From assembly GCA_963677885.1 (NCBI GenBank), contig OY782500.1, forward strand, positions 62,001-126,000: DNA of 64,000 nt, written 5' to 3'. Below the pieces are notes generated by a model. It did not search any database. It was given only the letters and a program-made list of their open reading frames with translations, and was not told where the DNA came from. This DNA comes from UBA1351 sp963677885. Its GTDB lineage: Bacteria > Bacillota > Clostridia > Lachnospirales > Vallitaleaceae. The translations under genes were made by a program, and so were the position numbers. Of this stretch, positions 26,478 to 34,901 are shown piece after piece. Numbering within the stretch: the stretch's first letter is position 1; every line of letters begins with the position of its first letter.

Positions 26478-29068
26478 AAGGACCTCTTCAATTCATTAAG
26501 AGCATTTAGGGCATCTATTGGTGTCATATTATTGACGTCCATCTCCTTAAGCTTTTTAACAATTGGATCTTCTTTTGCTTCAAAAAGGTTTAACTGCAAG
26601 GGTTTTTCTCTCACAGTTAAATCCTTTGTTTTCTTGGTAATATCTGCATCACTGAGTTCAGCAAGGATCTCTTTGGAACGATGGATGACCGTATCCGGCA
26701 CACCGGCAATTTTAGCAACCTGGATACCATAGGATTTATCAGCCCCGCCTTTGGCAATTTTCCTTAGGAAGATGATGTCATCGCCCTTTTCCTTAACCGT
26801 TATACAGTAGTTCTGAACCCCAGGAATCTTACCTTCCAGTTCAGTCAGTTCATGGTAGTGGGTGGCGAACAGAGTTTTAGCACCTATGGTCGATGTATTC
26901 ACCAAAAATTCTACTACCGCCCAGGCTATGCTAAGACCATCAAAAGTTGAGGTTCCCCTCCCAATTTCATCTAGTATAACCAAACTGTTTCTACTGGCGT
27001 TACGCAAAATATTAGCCACTTCGCTCATTTCAACCATAAAGGTTGATTTGCCTGATGACAAGTCATCCGACGCACCAACACGGGTAAAGATCCTGTCAAC
27101 AGGTGAAATCATGGCCTTTTGAGCAGGAACATAAGAACCAATCTGGGCCATAAGTGTAATAAGGGCAACCTGTCGCATATAGGTTGACTTACCAGCCATA
27201 TTAGGACCGGTGATAATGGAAAACCGGTGTTCATCAATATCCAATAAGGTTTCATTGGTTATAAACTGATTATATCCAATCATTTTTTCAATAACCGGAT
27301 GGCGCCCCTCTTCAATATGAATGCGTCCCTGGTTATTGAAAAGCGGTCTTGTATAGTTACTGGAAACTGCAACTGTTGCCAGTGATTGAAGTGCATCAAT
27401 GGTTGAAACCTTTTCAGCTGTTTCCTTTATTCTAATCACGTTGGCCGCCAGTTTTTGCCTCAGTTCGACATATAATTCATATTCTAAGGCGATCACCTTG
27501 TCCTGGGCTCCTAGAACGGTATTTTCAATTTCCTTAAGTTCAGGTGTAATATAACGTTCTGCATTGGCCAAAGTCTGCTTTCTCTGATACCTGTCAGGAA
27601 CCATGGACAAGTTGGAATTGGTAACCTCCAGGTAATAACCGAAGACCTTGTTATACTTGATTTTTAAATTTTTAATACCTGTTTGTTCTTTTTCCTTGGC
27701 TTCAAGAGTAGCCAGCCATTTTTTTCCGTCAGTCGAAGCGCTTCTTAATCGGTCCACTTCCTCGTTGTAGCCATCCTTAAAGATCTTCCCCTCTTTAATG
27801 GCTATTGGTGGTTCTTCACCGATACTTTCATCGATCAGTTCATATAAATCAGCTAACTCATCCAAGTTTCTGCCAATATTGGATAATATTTCACTGGAGG
27901 TCTGACCCAAAATATTTTTAAGCTCGCCAAGTACAGCAATAGACTGACGAAAGGCCAACAGGTCTCTTGGATTCGCTGTTCCAAGGCTCATTTTAGTCAT
28001 CAGTCTTTCCATGTCATAGACTGGAGTCAAAAGTTCCCGAATTTCTTCTCTCATGATCAGATCTTCTACCAACTCCGTGACACCATCCAGACGACCTTCG
28101 ATCTGGTGTTGATTGGTTAAAGGCTGCTCAACAAAATAACGGAGTTTTCTGGCTCCCATTGCTGTTTTTGTCTTATCCAGAACCCATAAAAGGGACCCCC
28201 GTTTATCCTTTTCACGCATGGTTTCAACCAGTTCCAGATTTCTTCTGGTAGCCATGTCTAAAAGCATAAATGAAGAGGCCTCATAATACCTTATATGGTT
28301 AATATGACTGAGACTTGATTTCTGTGTATCATAAAGATAATCAAGAAGCGCTCCACTGGCAATAACACTCTCATCATGACCGCTTAATCCCAAACCATCA
28401 AGAACGGATATTTGGAAATGTTCAAGTATACGGTCTTTGGTTCTCATAGAATCAAAAAACCAGTCATCATAATTGTTGACATAAACCTTGAGACGGTCTT
28501 CCAGAAACTCGGTGAACTCAAGGTTTTCTTTCAATTCATTATTAATGATAATCTCAGCAGGCTGTATCTTTGAAATCTCATCTAAAAGAGCTCCATAATG
28601 CTTAATTGTAGTTGTATAGAAATCACCGGTTGTAATATCCACATAGGAAACACCATAATTGGCTATATCAGAATAGACACAAAGAAGAAAGTTGTTCTTT
28701 CCTTCATCAAGTGTCTGCATGTTAATATTGGCTCCAGGTGTCACAACCCGAACAACATCTCTCTTTACTATCCCCTTGGCCGTTGCAGGGTCTTCAACCT
28801 GTTCAGCAATGGCAACTTTGTAGCCCTTTTCCACCAGCCTGTTAATATAGGATTCTGCCGAATGATGAGGTACACCACACATAGGAGCTCTCTCTTCAAG
28901 ACCACAGTTCTTGCCGGTTAAGGTTATTTCCAACTCACGTGACGCAGAAATAGCATCATCGAAGAACATTTCATAAAAATCGCCGAGACGATAGAACAGA
29001 ATCGTTTCTTTATACTGGTCCTTAATAGCCATATACTGTTCCATCATTGGTGTCAGTTTACCCTTCAT
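26474..29068 (-). CDS. mutS: DNA mismatch repair protein MutS
   Basis: Mismatch-recognition ATPase of 864 residues. The N-terminal mismatch-binding domain has YRLGDFYEMFFDDA with the Phe-x-Glu motif in the expected place. The lever and clamp domains fill the middle. Walker A is ITGPNMAGKSTYMRQ, followed by Walker B (LVILDEIGRGTSTFDG) and ATHYHEL. The beta-clamp-binding tail (QLNLF) lies near the C-terminus. The ATG at 29068 has GAGAGG upstream; a GTG five codons earlier overlaps that site. It is coupled to mutL by a 4-nt overlap. Confidence 0.97.
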   Translation of the reverse strand: MKGKLTPMMEQYMAIKDQYKETILFYRLGDFYEMFFDDAISASRELEITLTGKNCGLEERAPMCGVPHHSAESYINRLVEKGYKVAIAEQVEDPATAKGIVKRDVVRVVTPGANINMQTLDEGKNNFLLCVYSDIANYGVSYVDITTGDFYTTTIKHYGALLDEISKIQPAEIIINNELKENLEFTEFLEDRLKVYVNNYDDWFFDSMRTKDRILEHFQISVLDGLGLSGHDESVIASGALLDYLYDTQKSSLSHINHIRYYEASSFMLLDMATRRNLELVETMREKDKRGSLLWVLDKTKTAMGARKLRYFVEQPLTNQHQIEGRLDGVTELVEDLIMREEIRELLTPVYDMERLMTKMSLGTANPRDLLAFRQSIAVLGELKNILGQTSSEILSNIGRNLDELADLYELIDESIGEEPPIAIKEGKIFKDGYNEEVDRLRSASTDGKKWLATLEAKEKEQTGIKNLKIKYNKVFGYYLEVTNSNLSMVPDRYQRKQTLANAERYITPELKEIENTVLGAQDKVIALEYELYVELRQKLAANVIRIKETAEKVSTIDALQSLATVAVSSNYTRPLFNNQGRIHIEEGRHPVIEKMIGYNQFITNETLLDIDEHRFSIITGPNMAGKSTYMRQVALITLMAQIGSYVPAQKAMISPVDRIFTRVGASDDLSSGKSTFMVEMSEVANILRNASRNSLVILDEIGRGTSTFDGLSIAWAVVEFLVNTSTIGAKTLFATHYHELTELEGKIPGVQNYCITVKEKGDDIIFLRKIAKGGADKSYGIQVAKIAGVPDTVIHRSKEILAELSDADITKKTKDLTVREKPLQLNLFEAKEDPIVKKLKEMDVNNMTPIDALNALNELKRSL

Positions 29069-29079
29069 GTCTACCTCTC

Positions 29080-30513
29080 TCACTCTTGTATTTGTCCGAT
29101 TAAATGGAAGGTTTTAGCCTCAGTCACTTTCACGTCCAGGATTTTACCCACCAGTTCCGGTGCCCCTTTTACATGAATCAGATGGCCATTGTCCAAGCGA
29201 CCGGTCAACATACCTTCTTCCTTTTCATTAACTTCTTCAATAAGGACCTTGTATTCACCACCTAGGTGGGCCAGGCTTTTCTTATTCGCGATATCATTCA
29301 CCACTTCGATAAGGCGGTTAAACCGTTCTTTAGAAACCTCTTCAGATACCTGTTCTTCTCTAATAGCGGCAGGTGTTCCTGTTCGCTTGGAGTATATGAA
29401 GGTAAAAGCACTGTCATATTCAACTTCTTTTACCACATCCAGAGTGTCCTGAAAATCTTCTTCTGTCTCTCCTGGGTAACCAACGATAATGTCTGTTGTA
29501 AGGGCAATACCTGGCATTGCTTTTTTAATCTTATTGGCCAGCTCCAGGTAGGATTCTTTGGTATAGCGTCTGTTCATATCCTTAAGGAGCTTTGTAGATC
29601 CTGACTGAAAAGGAAGATGAAGTGACCTGCATATCTTCTTGGAATTTGCCATCACCTCAATCAAATCATCGGAAAGGTCTTTTGGATGTGAGGTCATAAA
29701 TCTGATTCTTTCCAATCCTTCAATAGCCTCAATTTTTTGCAAAAGACCGGCAAAGGTCTCAGGTTCCTTCAGGTTCTTACCATAGGAGTTAACATTTTGA
29801 CCAAGAAGCATGATTTCAACAACACCATCAGCAACCAGGGTCCTGATTTCCTCGATAATATCCTCAACCTCTCTTGACCGTTCACGTCCTCTCACATAGG
29901 GAACGATACAATAGGAACAGAAGTTGTTACATCCAAAAATAATATTGACGCTGGATTTATACTTATGCTTACGAACAGTTGGTAAATCCTCTACAATATC
30001 CTGATAGGAATCCCAAATATCAAAAATCTGCTCTCCTGTTGTCATTCTAGTGTCTAGAAGCTCTGCCATCTTATAGATATTGTGGGTACCAAAAACAATA
30101 TCAACATGCTTGTAGGACTGTTTGAGTCTGTCAATAACCGTATCCTGCTGCATCATACAGCCACATAGAGCGATGAGAAGGTCAGGATTCTTCCGTTTTA
30201 ATGATTTTAAATGGCCAACTCTACCATAAACTCTTTGCTCTGCATTTTCTCTAACAGCACAGGTATTATAAACAATAAGGTCTGCCTTATCTTCACTGTC
30301 AGTTTCCTCATAACCCATCTCCTCCAAAACACCTTTGATCTTCTCTGAGTCATGGAAGTTCATCTGACAACCGAAAGTTGCGATATGCATCCGTTTTTTA
30401 CGTCCCTTGTCACCTTCAAATCTATCATTAATACTCTTTATTTTCTTTATATATTCCTTCTGACGAAGACCCTCCTGGGTATCGTGATTCACTATAATTG
30501 GTTTTCTTTCCAT
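29080..30513 (-). CDS. miaB: tRNA-2-methylthio-N6-dimethylallyladenosine synthase MiaB
   Basis: Radical-SAM methylthiotransferase of 477 residues that finishes the ms2i6A37 modification begun by MiaA. The N-terminal UPF0004 domain holds three Cys for the second Fe-S cluster (TFGCQMN, YNTCAVREN, ALCGCMMQ). The radical-SAM triad is CNNFCSYC. A C-terminal TRAM domain (about 410-477) binds tRNA. It is the promoter-proximal gene of miaB-mutS-mutL-miaA-hfq and ends 11 nt before mutS. Confidence 0.96.
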   Translation of the reverse strand: MERKPIIVNHDTQEGLRQKEYIKKIKSINDRFEGDKGRKKRMHIATFGCQMNFHDSEKIKGVLEEMGYEETDSEDKADLIVYNTCAVRENAEQRVYGRVGHLKSLKRKNPDLLIALCGCMMQQDTVIDRLKQSYKHVDIVFGTHNIYKMAELLDTRMTTGEQIFDIWDSYQDIVEDLPTVRKHKYKSSVNIIFGCNNFCSYCIVPYVRGRERSREVEDIIEEIRTLVADGVVEIMLLGQNVNSYGKNLKEPETFAGLLQKIEAIEGLERIRFMTSHPKDLSDDLIEVMANSKKICRSLHLPFQSGSTKLLKDMNRRYTKESYLELANKIKKAMPGIALTTDIIVGYPGETEEDFQDTLDVVKEVEYDSAFTFIYSKRTGTPAAIREEQVSEEVSKERFNRLIEVVNDIANKKSLAHLGGEYKVLIEEVNEKEEGMLTGRLDNGHLIHVKGAPELVGKILDVKVTEAKTFHLIGQIQE

Positions 30514-30529
30514 TGGTCCTCCTAATATA

Positions 30530-30588
30530 ATGAAGGTATTCCTTCATGACAGTCTATTTATTATAACGAAGTTGACCTCTTTTTGCAA
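30530..30588 (-). promoter_or_regulatory. promoter and leader hairpin of the miaB operon
   Basis: Minus strand TTGCAA at 30583-30588, 17 bp, TATAAT at 30560-30565. The -10 overlaps the stop codon of the DUF1624 gene, which is transcribed the same way. Between the start point and the RBS is a 7-bp hairpin (ATGAAGG/CCTTCAT, loop AATA, 30530-30547). Confidence 0.6.
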
Positions 30589-31748
30589 CGTCTTATACTG
30601 TATAGCTTACACATGAAAAAGCTGATTCCCAGACCCAAAAGCCACAAAGCATAAAAGTGGATGACGCCTTGCCCCTTACTTATTATAAGTCCAAGGATTC
30701 CATAAACATAGAGGTGAACAATATAAAATAACATTGAGTTTTGACCAAAAACCAGTAAAAAGTCAAATCCTCTAAATCTCTTTGTGAATCGATCAATCAT
30801 ATAAAGCAATATAAAGCTGATTCCCATTGTAAATAAAACAAAGGACACGGATGGAGGATATTTAGTCAGGGATAGAAAGCCTCGGATTCCACTATTTTGG
30901 GGATGCTGGTCCAAAAGATTAAGTAAACGCGTTATAACAAACACAAGTAAAAGGCCCAACCCTAAGTATGCGGATAACCCCATAGCCTTATCCTTCGACT
31001 TTACAAACAAACGACCAAATACCAGGCCAATTCCTGTTAGAGGAAACCAATGTAAAATAGGATAATGACTCAGAAAGATTCCTGTCTGACCAGGGATGAA
31101 GAGCCATCTTAATAATGGATTATATGAGCCCTCCAACATGGTTCCCTTTGGAAAGATCAATGTATTAAAAACCATAAGCCCTAGTGTAAGTCCTAAAATC
31201 CACCTGTCAGAAAGTCCGCTTAAGATATAACCCAAAATCATACAGACGGCCAAGGTCGCTATTACGTCCATAGAGACAAGAACATCCCCACCCCCACCAG
31301 AAGGTATGGAAGAGGCAATGATATTGGAATTTAAGGTCCCAAGCATCCAGGCAAAGTTGATCAGAGTCAACTGAGCAATGATCATCACAAGACCCCTTAA
31401 TAAAAAGTGCTTCAGATGACTTGGCTTCAAGTTACTTGTACCTTCATTTTTATGATGACGTTCTTTATATAGAATAACAGACAGACCTAACAAAAAGAAA
31501 AAACCAGGTGCCACGATATGGGATAAGATACGATTAACAAAGATATATATTTGGTCATATTTAGGAAAAACAAAACCGGGTGCCCCATCTCCAAAATACT
31601 CCATAGGATGAGAGCCAATAATATAGTAAACAGTATGATCAAGGGCCATAATAACCATAAGAAGCCCTCTGTAGATGTCCAGTGACTTATACCTCTCCTT
31701 CATTCCTATTGACTCATTTTTTTCTTCCGCTTCCATGACTTGACTCAT
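30561..31748 (-). CDS. DUF1624 / HGSNAT-like membrane acyltransferase
   Basis: Polytopic membrane protein of 395 residues with about 10 hydrophobic helices. The N-terminal motif RYKSLDIYRGLLMVIMALDH, with Asp and His residues, is the hallmark of DUF1624 and heparan-alpha-glucosaminide N-acetyltransferase-like proteins, which move acetyl groups across the membrane to a glycan. Gly-rich GGGGDVLVSMDV lies in a loop around residues 145-160. The acceptor in this organism is unknown. RBS GGAGGGG. The preceding spacer carries the GH13 gene's terminator. Confidence 0.8.
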   Translation of the reverse strand: MSQVMEAEEKNESIGMKERYKSLDIYRGLLMVIMALDHTVYYIIGSHPMEYFGDGAPGFVFPKYDQIYIFVNRILSHIVAPGFFFLLGLSVILYKERHHKNEGTSNLKPSHLKHFLLRGLVMIIAQLTLINFAWMLGTLNSNIIASSIPSGGGGDVLVSMDVIATLAVCMILGYILSGLSDRWILGLTLGLMVFNTLIFPKGTMLEGSYNPLLRWLFIPGQTGIFLSHYPILHWFPLTGIGLVFGRLFVKSKDKAMGLSAYLGLGLLLVFVITRLLNLLDQHPQNSGIRGFLSLTKYPPSVSFVLFTMGISFILLYMIDRFTKRFRGFDFLLVFGQNSMLFYIVHLYVYGILGLIISKGQGVIHFYALWLLGLGISFFMCKLYSIRRCKKRSTSL

Positions 31749-31787
31749 TCCTATCCCCTCCTTTTGTCATATCATATCATAAATAAC

Positions 31788-31824
31788 AAATAAAAAGAAA
31801 GAACACTACCAATCTAATGTTCTT
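31788..31824 (-). terminator. probable intrinsic terminator after the GH13 gene
   Basis: Minus-strand hairpin AGAACA/TGTTCT with a 12-nt loop followed by TTCTTTTTATTT. It lies about 130 nt after the GH13 stop and just upstream of the DUF1624 gene. Confidence 0.5.
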
Positions 31825-31887
31825 CCTTCTACTTAGAGTTTTTCATATCCAGTCTCCTTTACATATATTATATCGGCCACATGGAAT

Positions 31888-31924
31888 CAGATTGTAACCA
31901 TTTTCAATAAATGGTTACAATCTG
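31888..31924. repeat. 16-bp perfect inverted repeat downstream of the GH13 gene
   Basis: Arms at 31888-31903 and 31909-31924 with a 5-nt loop, no mismatch. No T-run follows on either strand, so it is not a classical terminator. It may be an mRNA 3'-end stabiliser or a protein-binding palindrome. Confidence 0.7.
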
Positions 31925-31948
31925 TTGACTCTTTACTAACACTCAGGA

Positions 31949-33670
31949 CTATTTACCCTCCAACCAAAGAACCTCATGAGAATCAAGGACTATGGTCTCA
32001 TCGTCATCATCACGGTCATAGGACTCACTTCCATAGAGTATAGATGGTTTGCCGGATGCATCCCTTTTAGCGATTTCGAATATTTTATCCCTACTCAAGC
32101 CTACTTTTAGTCCAGATAGGTTTTGAATGACCAGAACCCGATCACTTTCGAATGTACGTATATAAGCCATAACTGCCTTGTTGTAATTCTCATCTTTAGC
32201 TAGATCCACGAATTCCAGTTTTCCCCTTGAAAATGCCGGATGCTCTTTCCTAACGGCTATCATTGCCTTCAACATGTGAAAAACTTGATAGGTCAGACTG
32301 TCCGTCTTGGACATTTGGTCTTCCACATCTACCCAATCAATAGGCCCTCTTACTAAATATCTGGAATCCTTATAGCCTGTTTCTTCGGAAAAGGCTTGGT
32401 AATATGCCTCGTCATTACCTTTGGCATATTCGTCACCATAATAAATAATTGGAGTTCCCAGTAGGGTAAACATAATTGAATAGGCTAATTCCATTCTGGA
32501 TTTATCGCCATCAAAAAGGTCCTTAATTCTAGCTGATATACCTTCACCCTGCCTAAAGTCCCAAAGATCTTTCTTGGCATAGGCTCCATAAATGAATTCC
32601 CTTTCTTCAGGCGTCACCATTTCAAGGGTAAGCTCATCATGACATCTAAGAAACATAAACCATTGACTGGAATCCGGAATAGAAGGGGTTACTGACTCAT
32701 CCAGTGTTGCTATCACTGAGCTTTTATCCCCGCTGGCAAGAGCACTGTATATTCTTGGCATAACAGGAAAATGATAGGCAGCCTGACATTCATCACCGTC
32801 ACCAAAATAATTGACCACATCCTTAGGAGGTTGGCAGGCTTCAGCAAGAAAAAGGGTTCCCTCTTCCAAAAAGTCAAGGACTGACCGCATAAACTTAACA
32901 ACCAAGTGGGTTTTGGGTAAGTTCTCACAGATTGTCCCTTCTTCTTTCCATATATATGGTACGGCGTCAGCACGGAATCCGTCGATACCTTTAATCTTCC
33001 ATTCAACCAAGGTCCTGGTCATCTCAAAAAGAACCTGTGGATTCCTGTAGTTTAAGTCGGGCTGTATTTCAAAGAAACGATGAAAAAAATACTTACCGGC
33101 CACATCATCATATTCCCAATTGCTATGACAAAGTCCTTTAAAAATGATTCGGGCCTTCTCATAAGCCCTGCCATCTTCGGACCATATAAAATAATCCCGG
33201 TATTGACTATCCGGATTTCTTCTGGCTTCCTGATACCAGAAATGATCCATGGAACAATGATTCATTGCGATATCAAAAATAATCCGTATATCCCGTTTAT
33301 GGGCTTCATCGATTAAATGTTCAAAGGTTGTACCTCCAAGCAACTCCTTCCGAACACTGGTATAATCAGAAATATCAAAGCCTGCATCCTTCATAGGAGA
33401 TTCTAATATAGGTAAGAGCCAAAGACAATTTACACCCAGATCTTTCAAATCATCCAGCTTGGAGATCAGCCCTGCCATATCCTTATTAAAATAATCAACG
33501 TACATTGAATAAACGATGGCATCTTTATACCAGTCCTTATTCATAACTTCTTCCCTAATAAAATGTTCCTTTTTTAACTCTACCAGTTCATCCATAAAAC
33601 TCGAGATTACTTGATCCCCTATACCAAGGTCTCCATAAATACCATTAAAAATTTCTACAATTCTTTCCAT
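31949..33670 (-). CDS. GH13 alpha-amylase family enzyme, trehalose synthase-like
   Basis: Intracellular (no signal peptide) GH13 enzyme of 573 residues. After an N-terminal stretch of about 45 residues comes WYKDAIVYSMYVDYF and LWLLPILESPMKDAGFDISDY, similar to trehalose synthase TreS. Region I is DIAMNH (133-138), the nucleophile is Asp235 in GFRADAV, the acid is Glu277 in LAEACQ, and His344-Asp345 close the active site. TreS interconverts maltose and trehalose, but a general alpha-glucosidase or amylase cannot be excluded. The ATG at 33670 is chosen for the GGGAGGAAG before it. It lies downstream of PPK2 on the same strand. Confidence 0.85.
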   Translation of the reverse strand: MERIVEIFNGIYGDLGIGDQVISSFMDELVELKKEHFIREEVMNKDWYKDAIVYSMYVDYFNKDMAGLISKLDDLKDLGVNCLWLLPILESPMKDAGFDISDYTSVRKELLGGTTFEHLIDEAHKRDIRIIFDIAMNHCSMDHFWYQEARRNPDSQYRDYFIWSEDGRAYEKARIIFKGLCHSNWEYDDVAGKYFFHRFFEIQPDLNYRNPQVLFEMTRTLVEWKIKGIDGFRADAVPYIWKEEGTICENLPKTHLVVKFMRSVLDFLEEGTLFLAEACQPPKDVVNYFGDGDECQAAYHFPVMPRIYSALASGDKSSVIATLDESVTPSIPDSSQWFMFLRCHDELTLEMVTPEEREFIYGAYAKKDLWDFRQGEGISARIKDLFDGDKSRMELAYSIMFTLLGTPIIYYGDEYAKGNDEAYYQAFSEETGYKDSRYLVRGPIDWVDVEDQMSKTDSLTYQVFHMLKAMIAVRKEHPAFSRGKLEFVDLAKDENYNKAVMAYIRTFESDRVLVIQNLSGLKVGLSRDKIFEIAKRDASGKPSILYGSESYDRDDDDETIVLDSHEVLWLEGK

Positions 33671-33703
33671 AAAACTTCCTCCCAGGTCCCCCCCTAACAT
33701 AGC

Positions 33704-33741
33704 AAAACGGACTAAACGTCCGTCTTGACAAAACTATTATA
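33704..33741 (-). promoter_or_regulatory. -10 box and leader hairpin upstream of the GH13 gene
   Basis: Minus-strand TATAAT at 33736-33741 has no good -35. A 9-bp hairpin with one G-U pair (arms 33704-33712 and 33718-33726) lies where the transcript would begin. It could instead be a PPK2 terminator, although its T-tract is only four bases. Confidence 0.35.
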
Positions 33742-33775
33742 TGGAGAGTGTAAGATAAAAACTACTACTTTAATG

Positions 33776-34609
33776 TTATTTCTTATCTTTTTTCTTGTTT
33801 TTTTCTTCTTTACCAGCTAGTACAGAGGCCACATCAGGAACAAAGGTTTGTTCATTCTTAGGCGGCCTGATATAGAAATCATTAACCTGTTTCGGTGGCA
33901 AAACCAGTTTTTCACGTTTAATATCCTTATACTGTATGGCATCTAAGAGATGAGTGATACAGTTGATTCTGGCATGCTTCTTGTTATCTGATGGAACTAC
34001 GTACCAGGGTGCCTGTTTGATGTCTGTATAATCCATCATCTCGTCTTTGGCCATGGAATACTCCACCCACTTCTTTCTTGCCTCCAGATCCATTGGACTT
34101 AGCTTCCACTGCTTGGTAATATCATTAATTCTATCTTGGAATCGCTTTTCCTGCTCATCCGCACTTACAGAGAACCAGTATTTTAAAAGTATAACTCCTG
34201 AACGGACCAGCATTTTTTCAAACTCAGGACAGGATCTTAAAAACTCTTCATGTTCTTCTTTTGTACAAAAGCCCATGACCTTCTCTACACCGGCTCTATT
34301 GTACCAGCTTCTGTCAAAGAGAACAATTTCACCTGCTGCAGGTAAATGAGCTACATAACGTTGAAAATACCATTGGGTTTTTTCCCTGTCACTTGGAACA
34401 CCAAGAGCTACAACCTTACATGACCTGGGATTAAGCTTTTCAGTAATCCTTTTGATAACGCCGCCTTTTCCTGCAGCATCACGTCCTTCAAAGATAACAA
34501 CAACTCGGAGACCTTCTTTCTTGACCCATTCCTGTAGCTTAACCAATTCAATTTGCAACCTTGCTAATTCAGCTTCATAAGCCTTCTTGGATAATTTACT
34601 TTCACCCAT
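33776..34609 (-). CDS. ppk2: PPK2 family polyphosphate kinase
   Basis: Cytoplasmic PPK2 (PF03976) of 277 residues, which transfers phosphate between polyphosphate and nucleotides; one-domain members often regenerate ATP or GTP from the diphosphates. Walker A is GRDAAGKGG (42-50). The lid motifs are LGVPSDREKTQWYFQRY, and Walker B has the Asp of FDRSWYNRAGVE (about 99). The length is that of class I PPK2. The C-terminus is a Lys-rich tail. The ATG at 34609 is preferred because AGGTGG precedes it; an upstream GTG overlaps this site. The direction of reaction cannot be told by sequence. Confidence 0.92.
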   Translation of the reverse strand: MGESKLSKKAYEAELARLQIELVKLQEWVKKEGLRVVVIFEGRDAAGKGGVIKRITEKLNPRSCKVVALGVPSDREKTQWYFQRYVAHLPAAGEIVLFDRSWYNRAGVEKVMGFCTKEEHEEFLRSCPEFEKMLVRSGVILLKYWFSVSADEQEKRFQDRINDITKQWKLSPMDLEARKKWVEYSMAKDEMMDYTDIKQAPWYVVPSDNKKHARINCITHLLDAIQYKDIKREKLVLPPKQVNDFYIRPPKNEQTFVPDVASVLAGKEEKNKKKDKK

Positions 34610-34630
34610 AAAAATCACCACCTTTATCTA

Positions 34631-34659
34631 ATTATATCAAATGGACTTTTGAAATCCAA
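34631..34659 (-). promoter_or_regulatory. promoter of ppk2
   Basis: Minus strand TTGGAT at 34654-34659, 17 bp, TATAAT at 34631-34636. The start point is about 15 nt before the ATG. Divergent from the nrdJ promoter. Confidence 0.55.
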
Positions 34660-34820
34660 ATATTTTTAATCTTTTTATATAATAATCTATTTTAAAAATA
34701 TTTTGAGTCCTCTTTTTTAAGTGACTGACAATTAGACATAAAGGCTATATGTTATGTGACTGAAAGAAGTTTTTAAAGTTTTTAGTTCATGAATTTCTTG
34801 TAAAATAACAAATAATTATA

Positions 34821-34849
34821 TTGACGAAGGTCTCTTTTGTTTGTACAAT
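34821..34849 (+). promoter_or_regulatory. promoter of nrdJ
   Basis: TTGACG at 34821-34826, exactly 17 bp, TACAAT at 34844-34849. The -10 hexamer is part of the first NrdR box, so repressor binding would block the polymerase. Confidence 0.8.
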
Positions 34850-34887
34850 ATATTGTGTGCCGATTTAGATTTGGTACAATATATTGT
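34845..34887 (+). promoter_or_regulatory. tandem NrdR boxes upstream of nrdJ
   Basis: Two identical palindromes ACAATATATTGT at 34845-34856 and 34876-34887, with centres 31 bp apart, close to three helical turns. NrdR binds paired AT-rich palindromes with this spacing upstream of ribonucleotide reductase genes. Box 1 covers the -10 hexamer and box 2 lies in the leader just before the RBS. The nrdR gene itself is not in the window. Confidence 0.88.
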
Positions 34888-34901
34888 ATAGGAGAGATAG
34901 T

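Noticed and set aside
33954..34349. Plus-strand open frames inside ppk2, smc, alaS and other minus-strand genes
   Set aside because: They run antisense to clear conserved proteins and have no family-like sequence or RBS.
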